A stretch of 19,848 bases of DNA, taken from contig JAQTMA010000058.1 of assembly GCA_028714615.1 (NCBI GenBank), positions 1-19,848 on the forward strand. The letters are read 5' to 3'. Under the pieces are notes generated by a model, which worked only from the letters and a program-made list of their open reading frames with translations, did no database searches and was not told where the DNA came from. This document shows, one piece after another, positions 7,365 to 14,462 of this stretch. Source of the stretch: Anaerolineaceae bacterium (lineage in GTDB: Bacteria; Chloroflexota; Anaerolineae; Anaerolineales; Anaerolineaceae). How positions within the stretch are numbered: the first letter of the stretch is position 1; the number at the start of each line of letters is the position of its first letter. Made by a program: the position numbers and the translations under genes.

Positions 7365-9932
7365 TCAATCTTGTAAGTACTTCTTCTGCCATTCGTATAG
7401 CTTGTTTAAGGCTTCTAGCGGGGAGAGGGTGTTGATGTCGAGAGTTTTCAGCTCATCGACCAGAGGGTTGGTCTCGGGGAAAAGGGCGAGCTGCTGGGCA
7501 GCCGTGACATCCAGCTTGGCGGCATGTCCAGAGGTAGCTTCTAACTGCTTTAAAATCTCGCCTGCGCGCTGGATTACCGCATGGGGAATCCCGGCCAACT
7601 GAGCCACATGGATTCCATAGGAACGGTCGGCGCCACCGGGGACAATTTTGTGGAGAAAAACCACCTGGTTATCGGCCTCGCTGACCGCTACATTGTAATT
7701 GCGGACACCCGGGAGCAGGGAGGCTAACTGAGTGAGCTCGTGGTAATGTGTGGCAAATAATGTTCGAGCGCGCAAACGAGGGTGATTGTGAATGTATTCT
7801 ACCATGGCCCAGGCAATAGACAACCCATCATAGGTGCTGGTCCCGCGGCCAATCTCATCTAGAATCAACAATGAGCGGGGAGTGGCATGGTTGAGAATCT
7901 GAGCGGTCTCGATCATTTCAACAAAAAAGGTGGATCGGCCCGCGTGGATCTCGTCTTGGGCGCCGATACGGGTGAAGATGCGGTCGACCAGGCCGATCCT
8001 GGCTGACTCTGCGGGAACGAAGCTGCCCATCTGTGCCATCAATACTATTAACGCCACCTGGCGCAAAAAAGTACTTTTTCCACTCATGTTCGGTCCGGTA
8101 ATAAGGCGCACCACCTCACCGGGTTCGAAAACGGCGTCATTGGGGACGAAGCGATCTGCAGTTAAGGTCTGCTCGACCACCGCATGTCTACCGGCGCGGA
8201 TGTCCAATCTCTCTCCTGCAATGATCTCGGGGCGGACGTAATTTCCCAACACCGCTGTCTCAGCCAGACAGGCCAGTACATCTAGCTCTGCCAGCGCTTG
8301 AGCTGTTTCTAAAAACAAGCGAGCTGAGCCGGCTAACCGGGCACAAACCTCTTTGAAAAGCCGTAGCTCGATCTCGTGGATGCGTTCCTCGGCATTGAGC
8401 ACCAGGGCTTCGTATTCTTTCATTTCAGGGGTAATATAGCGCTCTGCATTGACCAAAGTCTGTTTGCGAATATATTCCGCAGGCGCCATGGCGGTGTTAG
8501 AGTGGGTGATCTCGATATAGTAACCGAAGACCTTGTTGTAGCCAACCTTGAGAGTTTTGATGCCGGTACGTTCCCGTTCAACTCCTTCCAGTGCAGCGAT
8601 CCAATCGCGGGCATGGCGTGAGGCTTCGACCACGCTATCCAGCTCAACGGAAAAACCAGGCTGGATGATTCCCGTGTTGGATAAAGTAGCGGGTGCATCC
8701 TCCTGGATGGCATTTTCCACCAGATGCAACTCTTCTGCCAACAGATGTAGGTGTTCCACCTGACCATCCAAAGCGGGTGTTGCCGGTGTAAACAAGAGTT
8801 GTAACCCAGGTAGGCACCGCAAGGTTGTGCGAATGGCGATCAGATCACGGGGATTGGCATTTCCAGAAATGACCCGGTTGATCAACCGTTCCAGGTCAGA
8901 AAGGGAGCGGAGCCCTGCCCGTAATTCCTTGCGCAGCATCCCATTTTGATGGAAGGCTTCAACTCCATCCAGTCGTTTCTCAATAGGTGAAATCTCCAAT
9001 AATGGCTTGGACACCCATTGGCGCACTAGGCGCTTACCCATCGGGGTGATGGCATGGTCAACCACCCCTAATAGGGATCCATAAACTTCTCCGCCACGTA
9101 GTGTTTCCGTCAACTCAAGGTTGCGGCGAGTAGCGGCGTCGAGCGCCATGAACTCTCCCTGATTGTAGGTCTTCATTCGGTCGAGCAGCCGAAGGACCGA
9201 AGGCTGAGTCTCTCGCAAGTATTGAATGATCGCGCCAGCCGCGCGTATCGCTAATGGAAGACCTTTTAAACCAAATCCATCCAACGAAGCGACGGTGAAA
9301 TGAGAAAGAAGAACTTCTTGACAGCGCCCAGGCTCGAATCGCCAGGCAGGCCAGGCAGTGCGTTGACCGGGAAGTGCTTCAGACAATGTCAGTGTATCTG
9401 GTTGCAGTACCTCAGCGGGTTGTAAACGCACCAGTTCGGCGCGCACCAGATTAGGTAGATCCGCTCCGGAAAGTTCCGTCGCTGCAAATTCGCCGGTTGT
9501 GATATCCGCGTAAGCCACCCCACAACGGTCATCTTGAACGACGATACAGGCCAGGTAATTATTCATGTTGCTGTGCAGCAATCCCGGTTCGATGAGTGTT
9601 CCGGGGGTTACTACTCGAACCACTGCTCGCGAAAATAACCCCTTTACCGGTTGTTCGCCCACCTGTTCACAAATTGCGACATGGTAGCCCCGTTCGATCA
9701 GGCGGGCCAGATAGTTCTCCACGGCGTGATAAGGAATCCCAGCCATCGGCACCCGGGCGCCTTTCGCAACATTGCGTCCAGTAAGGACGATATCCAACTC
9801 CCGTGAGGTAATTTCAGCATCCTGGTCAAAAGTTTCGTAAAAATCGCCCAGGCGGAAGAATAGGATGGCATCCGGGTATTGGCGTTTAATCTCAAGGTAC
9901 TGCTGGCGGATAGGGGTAACGTCATCAAGCAT
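7365..9932 (-). CDS. mutS: DNA mismatch repair protein MutS
   Basis: This is a full-length MutS of 855 residues (E. coli 853). The N-terminal mismatch-recognition motif F-Y-E is at 31-33 within FFRLGDFYETF. The ATPase has Walker A GPNMSGKST at 613-621 and Walker B DEIGRGTS starting at Asp692. The C-terminal QLALF at 814-818 resembles a beta-clamp-binding peptide. The protein recognises mispaired bases and small loops and recruits the repair machinery. The ATG at 9932 gives the usual N-terminus (VTPIRQQYLEIKRQYPD). No Shine-Dalgarno sequence precedes it; instead a promoter lies directly upstream, see the separate entry. It heads a five-gene operon with an ABC exporter and a pterin dehydratase. 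No mutL is visible. Confidence 0.97.
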   Translation of the reverse strand: MLDDVTPIRQQYLEIKRQYPDAILFFRLGDFYETFDQDAEITSRELDIVLTGRNVAKGARVPMAGIPYHAVENYLARLIERGYHVAICEQVGEQPVKGLFSRAVVRVVTPGTLIEPGLLHSNMNNYLACIVVQDDRCGVAYADITTGEFAATELSGADLPNLVRAELVRLQPAEVLQPDTLTLSEALPGQRTAWPAWRFEPGRCQEVLLSHFTVASLDGFGLKGLPLAIRAAGAIIQYLRETQPSVLRLLDRMKTYNQGEFMALDAATRRNLELTETLRGGEVYGSLLGVVDHAITPMGKRLVRQWVSKPLLEISPIEKRLDGVEAFHQNGMLRKELRAGLRSLSDLERLINRVISGNANPRDLIAIRTTLRCLPGLQLLFTPATPALDGQVEHLHLLAEELHLVENAIQEDAPATLSNTGIIQPGFSVELDSVVEASRHARDWIAALEGVERERTGIKTLKVGYNKVFGYYIEITHSNTAMAPAEYIRKQTLVNAERYITPEMKEYEALVLNAEERIHEIELRLFKEVCARLAGSARLFLETAQALAELDVLACLAETAVLGNYVRPEIIAGERLDIRAGRHAVVEQTLTADRFVPNDAVFEPGEVVRLITGPNMSGKSTFLRQVALIVLMAQMGSFVPAESARIGLVDRIFTRIGAQDEIHAGRSTFFVEMIETAQILNHATPRSLLILDEIGRGTSTYDGLSIAWAMVEYIHNHPRLRARTLFATHYHELTQLASLLPGVRNYNVAVSEADNQVVFLHKIVPGGADRSYGIHVAQLAGIPHAVIQRAGEILKQLEATSGHAAKLDVTAAQQLALFPETNPLVDELKTLDINTLSPLEALNKLYEWQKKYLQD

Positions 9933-9938
9933 ACAGAC

Positions 9939-9967
9939 ATTCTAAATTCAGCTTGAAAAAAGGGCAA
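9939..9967 (-). promoter_or_regulatory. Predicted mutS promoter placed for a leaderless transcript
   Basis: On the - strand TTGCCC (9967-9962) is followed by a 17-bp spacer and TAGAAT (9944-9939), a 5/6 match to the -10 consensus. Only six bases (GTCTGT) separate it from the mutS ATG at 9932, so transcription would start at or next to the A of the ATG. There is no Shine-Dalgarno motif between. The promoter elements are seen directly; the leaderless start is inference. Confidence 0.55.
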
Positions 9968-10014
9968 GGGTTGAATAACTTCCTTGACAAATCGTAGAAC
10001 TTGCTCATTTTTTG

Positions 10015-10043
10015 TTGCATATTCTTTATAGGGGGCATATAAT
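10015..10043 (+). promoter_or_regulatory. Predicted promoter of the MalK/MsmX-type ATPase gene
   Basis: A perfect TATAAT at 10038-10043 lies 17 bp after TTGCAT (10015-10020). The expected start of transcription, near 10050, gives a leader of about 30 nt that contains the strong ribosome-binding site AAGGAGGA at 10067-10074. It is divergent from the mutS promoter within the same 146-bp intergenic region. Confidence 0.6.
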
Positions 10044-10078
10044 TCAATCACGATATTCATTCCAGGAAGGAGGAATCA

Positions 10079-11191
10079 ATGGCTGGTGTAACGTACGATC
10101 ACGTTTGGAAAAAGTTCGGCGACTTTACAGCACTGAATGACTTGAACATCAAGGTGGAGGATAAGGAATTTCTGGTGCTAGTCGGCCCTTCTGGCTGCGG
10201 CAAGACTACTGCTTTACGCTGCCTTGCCGGTTTGGAAGAGGTCACTGATGGTCGCGTGCTGATCGGGGAAAAGGTGGTCAATGATGTCGCTCCCAAAGAC
10301 CGTGACATCGCTATGGTGTTCCAGTCTTATGCTCTCTATCCGCATATGACTGTGTACGATAACATGGCATTTGGCCTGAAGCTGCGCAAAGTACCAAAAG
10401 GAGACATCCGGCGGCGGGTAGAAGAAGCCGCGGGGATCCTGGGAATCGAACAGCTCCTCAAACGCAAACCACGCGAACTATCCGGTGGACAGCGCCAGCG
10501 TGTTGCTGTGGGTCGCGCAATCGTTCGCGAACCCAAGGTGTTCCTATTCGATGAACCCTTATCGAACCTGGATGCCAAGCTGCGGGTTCAGACTCGCGCA
10601 GAGATCAGCAAGCTGCATCAGCGCTTGCAAACCACGTTCATCTACGTGACCCATGATCAAACAGAAGCCATGACGATGGCGACCCGCATCGCAGTTATGA
10701 ACAAAGGCATCCTCCAGCAATTGGATACCCCGCAGCAGATGTATGATCATCCGAACAATCTGTTTGTAGCAGGTTTCATTGGTTCTCCGGCCATGAACTT
10801 CTTCCCGGCACATCTACGCAAAGATGGCAATAACCTGTGCGTAGACCTCGATAACCAGACGATTAAGATACCGGATACACTTGCGCCTACCTACATGCCT
10901 TATGCCGGTAGAGAAGTGATCTTTGGTATTCGACCGGAGGATGTTCACAACCCGGCGTTTGTCCCGTCTGGCATCCATTCCGAACTGATCGAAGCCAAAG
11001 TCGACGTTACCGAGTTGATGGGAAATGAAATCTATCTCTACCTCGTCACCGGTAAGAATAGTTTCGTGGCACGCGTCGATCCTCGGACGCGCTTTGGTAT
11101 GGGCGACAAGGTTCAATTGGCCTTGAATATGGATAATTTCCATATCTTTGACCCAGCCAGCGATCCAGACAACCCGGTCGCAGTAAGGTAA
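10079..11191 (+). CDS. Sugar ABC importer ATPase, MalK/UgpC/MsmX type
   Basis: This 370-residue CUT1-family ATP-binding protein has Walker A GPSGCGKTT at 36-44, Q-loop Gln82 (VFQSYALYPHMTV), LSGGQ at 134-138, Walker B LFDEP with Asp158/Glu159, and switch His192. The C-terminal part from about residue 235 is the TOBE/OB-fold regulatory domain of MalK (FGIRPEDV at about 282-289). It would sit on the inner face of the membrane and drive a sugar or glycerol-3-phosphate importer. The gene is monocistronic, with its own consensus promoter and a strong terminator, and no permease or binding-protein gene is adjacent. It may therefore serve several importers, as MsmX does in Bacillus subtilis. That sharing is inference. 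The exact substrate is not readable. Confidence 0.92.
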   Translation: MAGVTYDHVWKKFGDFTALNDLNIKVEDKEFLVLVGPSGCGKTTALRCLAGLEEVTDGRVLIGEKVVNDVAPKDRDIAMVFQSYALYPHMTVYDNMAFGLKLRKVPKGDIRRRVEEAAGILGIEQLLKRKPRELSGGQRQRVAVGRAIVREPKVFLFDEPLSNLDAKLRVQTRAEISKLHQRLQTTFIYVTHDQTEAMTMATRIAVMNKGILQQLDTPQQMYDHPNNLFVAGFIGSPAMNFFPAHLRKDGNNLCVDLDNQTIKIPDTLAPTYMPYAGREVIFGIRPEDVHNPAFVPSGIHSELIEAKVDVTELMGNEIYLYLVTGKNSFVARVDPRTRFGMGDKVQLALNMDNFHIFDPASDPDNPVAVR

Positions 11192-11205
11192 TTGTAACAA
11201 CAATC

Positions 11206-11238
11206 AAAAAAAGGACTCCTGAGCAGGAGTCCTTTTTT
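11206..11238 (+). terminator. Intrinsic (rho-independent) terminator
   Basis: A perfect GC-rich inverted repeat, GGACTCCTG (11213-11221) and CAGGAGTCC (11224-11232), is followed by six T (11233-11238) and preceded by a matching A-run, 15 bp after the ATPase stop codon. It is the clearest terminator in the window. The A-run on the other side means it could also act on the - strand. Confidence 0.92.
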
Positions 11239-11408
11239 CATATAATTGACTTTCGACATAGGTTTTACTTCCGAATGGTAACTTGAGTGAAGCGAATGGT
11301 CTCTCTGGTAGAAGTAGAGATCCTCTGCAACTCAAGATAATGTGTGAAAAGACAAGAACAAACCCTAGATTTGGAATAACGAAAAGCGGTAGAAAGTGTT
11401 GATGCTAA

Positions 11409-11417
11409 TGATATAAT
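11409..11417 (+). promoter_or_regulatory. Predicted extended -10 promoter of the SDR gene
   Basis: TGaTATAAT at 11409-11417 is a perfect extended -10 element; no good -35 is visible at 16-18 bp. Transcription would begin near 11424, just before an ATG at 11427. That ATG is in frame with the preferred start at 11445. The rest of the gap after the terminator (11239-11408) is AT-rich and holds no gene that I can support. Confidence 0.55.
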
Positions 11418-11444
11418 CGCACAATTATGCTGGAGGTGAAATTC

Positions 11445-12305
11445 ATGGAGTATTACCGCGGCAAGCATTGCCTTATTACCGGTGGATCGAGTGGGATTGG
11501 TTTCGCACTCGCGAAAAAGATGGCCAGAGCTGGTGCAAACGTGTGGATTCTGGCTCGTGACGCGGATAAACTGGATGATGCCATAAAGAGCATCCGTGCT
11601 GCAGCGGAGGGTCTCAATCAGAGATTTGGGACACTACAGGCTGATATCCAAAACGAGCAACAGGTTTACGATGTCATCAGCGCTCATATCTCGGCCGAGG
11701 GTGCTCCAGATGTCCTTGTCAACTCCGCGGGTGTGGCTCGCCCAGGTTATTTCGGTGAGATCCCCATCGAACAATACCGGTGGATGATGGATATTAATTT
11801 CTTCGGAACCGTGCAAGTAACAAAAGCAGTCGCGCCCGCGATGGCGAACCGGGGTTCGGGAATGATCGTGAATATCGATTCGGTAGCCGGCTTCGCGGCT
11901 TTGCTGGCTGATTCAGCCTACAGCGCCTCAAAGTTTGCGCTCAGGGGATTTTCTGATTCAATTCGAGTGGAACTTAAATCCAAAGGTGTCCGGGTTGTCA
12001 TCGTTTATCCGGCGGATACGGATACGCCCCAACTGGCTTATGAGAACCAGTTCAAACCCAAAGAACTCGAAGAGCTATCAAAGACTGCAGCCGTCCTCAG
12101 TGCAGAAGAAGTAGCAGAAGCCATTATGAAAGGTGTGGCACGAGGTCGCAGCGTGATTACTCCCGGTTCAGATGCCACCATGTTGTTCTGGCTCGTCAAC
12201 CATGTTGGAAATCTGCTCTATCCAATCATGGATTATCTGGTCGGTCGGGCAAGGAAATCTGTTGCAAAGCACCAAGAGGAAGAAGGGATCAAACTCACCC
12301 ATTAA
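11445..12305 (+). CDS. Short-chain dehydrogenase, 3-ketodihydrosphingosine reductase-like
   Basis: This 286-residue classical SDR has the cofactor motif TGGSSGIG at 12-19, the NSAG motif, catalytic Ser146, and YSASK with Tyr159 and Lys163. After the active site it reads VVIVYPADTDTPQLAYEN, followed by an E-x3-L-x3-A-x-V-x3-EEVAEAI stretch and an ITPGSDATML segment. These features, especially P-x-DTDTP and the GSD segment before a hydrophobic C-terminal region (about 240-270), are those of eukaryotic KDSR/TSC10 enzymes, which reduce 3-ketosphinganine with NADPH in sphingolipid synthesis. The ATG at 11445 has GGAGG at 11432-11436, 8 nt upstream; an in-frame ATG at 11427 is an alternative. No serine palmitoyltransferase gene is in the window, so a role on another long-chain ketone or lipid is possible. 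Its 3' end overlaps ctaA on the other strand by 11 bp. Confidence 0.85.
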   Translation: MEYYRGKHCLITGGSSGIGFALAKKMARAGANVWILARDADKLDDAIKSIRAAAEGLNQRFGTLQADIQNEQQVYDVISAHISAEGAPDVLVNSAGVARPGYFGEIPIEQYRWMMDINFFGTVQVTKAVAPAMANRGSGMIVNIDSVAGFAALLADSAYSASKFALRGFSDSIRVELKSKGVRVVIVYPADTDTPQLAYENQFKPKELEELSKTAAVLSAEEVAEAIMKGVARGRSVITPGSDATMLFWLVNHVGNLLYPIMDYLVGRARKSVAKHQEEEGIKLTH

Positions 12306-13266
12306 TGGAGCATGCGGACGGCAGATCCGGATTCCCTGGCTTTTCTTGTCTTATCGATTTCTGACTGTATACAGCCAGGCTCAATAAAATCAGAGAAATC
12401 CACACCAGGTCTGCCACTACTAAATGAACCATCTGCAACCAGATAGGCGCCAACAACGTAATGTTGAGGACCCCAAGGGTAAGTTGTACAACGAACAAAC
12501 AGAGAAATAACGTGGCAAAACGCTTCACGAAAAACTCTGCGCGATAACTCACCCAGAGGGCGGTGACAATCAGGTAGATCCCGAGGCTTACAGCAATCAA
12601 GGGGTGATAAATGCGCAATCGCACCAGTAAGTTCGCAGTCGGTAAAAAATCCTGTTGAATACCTGCCGATATTGACCCGGAAGGGAAGAGCGTGTCGCCG
12701 AGCGCAGTGATTGCACCGCTGGCGCTAAGCAGCAAAACGCCTGACAGAGCAATCCCCAGGAGGACCTTCTCCGCACTTCCTGCGTATAAGCCAGGACTTC
12801 TACCGCCTGAAGCCAACCATGCGGTGAGGGTGAGAGCAGCAAGCAGGAGTTGTGTATTGACCAGGTGAGCTGCGACGGAGATCGCTCTTGCCAAGGAAGC
12901 GTTTTGGTCGACTAATTGGAATAGGACCAATCCGGCTCCAAGTAAGGCTTCACTCAGGGTGAATCCCAAAACCAGGCTGACACTTAGGCGCAATGGATCG
13001 GTGCGTGAATGCCTGCGCCAGCTCCAGATGAACAGGACTACAGAGCCGATGAGAGTGATTCCGCTCGTCAACCGGTGGGTAAATTCGATTAGAGTGGCCA
13101 AATGAGCCGTTTGCGGGATAATTAAACCATTACATAACGGCCAGTGGGCTCCGCATCCTGCGCCGGATACACTCGCACGAACGTAAGACCCCCATAGGAT
13201 GACCAGGATGTTATAAGCTAATAAACCCCAGCAAAACCAGGTAAACCGGTTTAGCTTCATTTTCAC
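12295..13266 (-). CDS. ctaA: Haem A synthase, CtaA/Cox15 family
   Basis: This membrane protein of 323 residues has about eight hydrophobic helices and the internal twofold repeat of CtaA. Visible features are R-x-S-x-SGAGCG-x2-WPLC, with the Cys38/Cys45 pair in the first external loop, E61-F-T-H64 with the conserved Glu and His, HLVNTQ, IYHPLIAV and QMVHLVVADLVW, which supply the later haem-ligand histidines. It converts haem O to haem A for aa3-type oxidases. The GTG at 13266 is preferred because GGGGGG at 13273-13278 lies 6 nt upstream; ATG at 13260 is two codons later. It starts 2 bp after the GNAT stop, so it belongs to that operon. No oxidase subunit gene is present in the window. Confidence 0.88.
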   Translation of the reverse strand: MKMKLNRFTWFCWGLLAYNILVILWGSYVRASVSGAGCGAHWPLCNGLIIPQTAHLATLIEFTHRLTSGITLIGSVVLFIWSWRRHSRTDPLRLSVSLVLGFTLSEALLGAGLVLFQLVDQNASLARAISVAAHLVNTQLLLAALTLTAWLASGGRSPGLYAGSAEKVLLGIALSGVLLLSASGAITALGDTLFPSGSISAGIQQDFLPTANLLVRLRIYHPLIAVSLGIYLIVTALWVSYRAEFFVKRFATLFLCLFVVQLTLGVLNITLLAPIWLQMVHLVVADLVWISLILLSLAVYSQKSIRQEKPGNPDLPSACSING

Positions 13267-13268
13267 TG

Positions 13269-13835
13269 CTATCCCCCCGGAACTTGGAGTTTCTGCCACT
13301 CTTCTCGTAAAATTCCCATATAGAGCACATCCCAGTAGCGCCCATCGCGTTTCAAGCCTTCTCGTATACGACCTTCATGGACGAAACCAGCTTTTTCGTA
13401 TGAGCGAATACCAGGTAGGTTATATTCAAAAACGTCCAGGCTTATCCTGAAAAGGTTTACCTCCGTGAAAGCGAAGCGCAACGCCTCTCGCATGGCATCG
13501 GTGCCGTACCCTTTACCGCGGAAATCGCGTTCACCGATCCCAATCGACACCCAGGCAGCGCCGTGCGGCCAAAAGATCCCTTCGATTGCGATAAATCCAA
13601 TGAGCTGGTCACCCTCCAGGGTATGGATAGCAAAAGGGTAGGAGTCATTCCGGGTCTCTTCCTTTTCCATCTCGATCCTTAACTGACCGGCAGTCCGGGG
13701 ATGAAGGGGTTCATGGGCGAGTAAACGGTTGTATTGCGAATCGTGCGACCATAACGACCAGGCTTCAGCGTCGGTTTCAGGATCAATAGCTACCAGGCGA
13801 ATGGATTCACCTTGTAGCAGAGGGCGCGGATTCAC
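13269..13835 (-). CDS. GNAT family N-acetyltransferase (RimJ/RimL-like), second copy
   Basis: This 188-residue protein belongs to the Acetyltransf_3 (RimJ/RimL-type) branch of GNAT enzymes, which use acetyl-CoA to acetylate an amino group. The acetyl-CoA pyrophosphate-binding motif is R-G-K-G-Y-G at 106-111. The later N-x2-GIRSYEKAGF is the conserved helix near the active site. The GTG start forms a GTGA overlap with the stop of the paralogue upstream and has AAGGTGG 6 nt before it; starts further upstream would lie inside that gene. The substrate is unknown: protein N-termini, aminoglycosides, polyamines and others are possible. It is clearly a relative of the gene before it. Confidence 0.87.
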   Translation of the reverse strand: MNPRPLLQGESIRLVAIDPETDAEAWSLWSHDSQYNRLLAHEPLHPRTAGQLRIEMEKEETRNDSYPFAIHTLEGDQLIGFIAIEGIFWPHGAAWVSIGIGERDFRGKGYGTDAMREALRFAFTEVNLFRISLDVFEYNLPGIRSYEKAGFVHEGRIREGLKRDGRYWDVLYMGILREEWQKLQVPGG

Positions 13836-14407
13836 GAAGCCACCTTCTGTTTTCCCTCGAGCTCCAACCAATCGGCTTGAAGAATCCCCATCATGAGAAC
13901 GTCAAAGCGCCGATCGAAGCGGTTAATTGCCTGTCGAGATCGGGCTTCGAGTCGAAATCCTTGAGATTCGAGCAAGTGCTGGGCAGTCATGTTGTATTCC
14001 ACCACCCAACAATTCACCCGGTGCAAATTGAGTTCATTGAAGGCGAAATTCAAGATCAACTTCAACGTCTCTCTTCCATAACCCTTACCCCGCTCCTGTG
14101 GATCTCCAATACCCAAAGATAACCAGGCAGAAACGCGGGAATAATCGATCCAAGATAATGCAACAATTCCCACAAGGCGGTTGTCTTCGCGAATACGAAC
14201 AGCGAAACGGAAAGTTTGAGAATCGGGTTTGTCTTCCGATAGGTACTTCTTTTTTATCTGACCGGGAGATAGTGGGCGAACCGGTTCTTGATCCAGGAGC
14301 TGCAGGTAATTTGGATCATGGGTCCAACGTGCAAGGGTTACGGCGTCAATTTCAAGATTGATCGCCGAAAGAGTTACCTTTTCCCCATCGAACACAGATT
14401 GGATCAT
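13832..14407 (-). CDS. GNAT family N-acetyltransferase (RimJ/RimL-like), first copy
   Basis: This 191-residue paralogue of the following gene has its acetyl-CoA motif RGKGYG at exactly the same place (106-111). The block FAFNELNLHRVNCWVVEYN matches FAFTEVNLFRISLDVFEYN of the other copy, so the pair arose by tandem duplication and then diverged considerably. The substrate is unknown. The ATG at 14407 has no Shine-Dalgarno sequence; a promoter lies 7 nt upstream, see the separate entry. It heads a GNAT-GNAT-ctaA operon. Confidence 0.87.
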   Translation of the reverse strand: MIQSVFDGEKVTLSAINLEIDAVTLARWTHDPNYLQLLDQEPVRPLSPGQIKKKYLSEDKPDSQTFRFAVRIREDNRLVGIVALSWIDYSRVSAWLSLGIGDPQERGKGYGRETLKLILNFAFNELNLHRVNCWVVEYNMTAQHLLESQGFRLEARSRQAINRFDRRFDVLMMGILQADWLELEGKQKVAS

Positions 14408-14414
14408 TGAAAGG

Positions 14415-14444
14415 ATCTTATCATGTGAAAGAAATGGCTGTCAA
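14415..14444 (-). promoter_or_regulatory. Predicted promoter of the GNAT-GNAT-ctaA operon, placed for a leaderless transcript
   Basis: On the - strand a perfect TTGACA (14444-14439) is followed by an 18-bp spacer and TAAGAT (14420-14415, 4/6 match). Seven bases (CCTTTCA) separate it from the ATG at 14407, so the transcript would begin at the start codon. No ribosome-binding site exists. The 55-bp gap after the PfkB gene holds no hairpin with a T-run, so read-through from upstream is also possible. Confidence 0.5.
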
Positions 14445-14462
14445 GCTTTGTGGACATTAGGC

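Noticed and set aside
9984..9989. A perfect TTGACA on the + strand upstream of the sugar-ABC ATPase gene
   Set aside because: No -10-like hexamer lies 15-19 bp downstream (only a T-run); the TATAAT at 10038 is too far away and pairs better with TTGCAT at 10015.
9698..10060. A 120-codon - strand frame covering the mutS start and the divergent promoter region
   Set aside because: It overlaps the conserved mutS N-terminus out of frame and runs through both predicted promoters; no recognisable domain or ribosome-binding site.
11265..11468. A 67-codon - strand frame upstream of and into the SDR gene
   Set aside because: It runs through the SDR promoter and ribosome-binding site on the opposite strand and has no convincing start site or motif.
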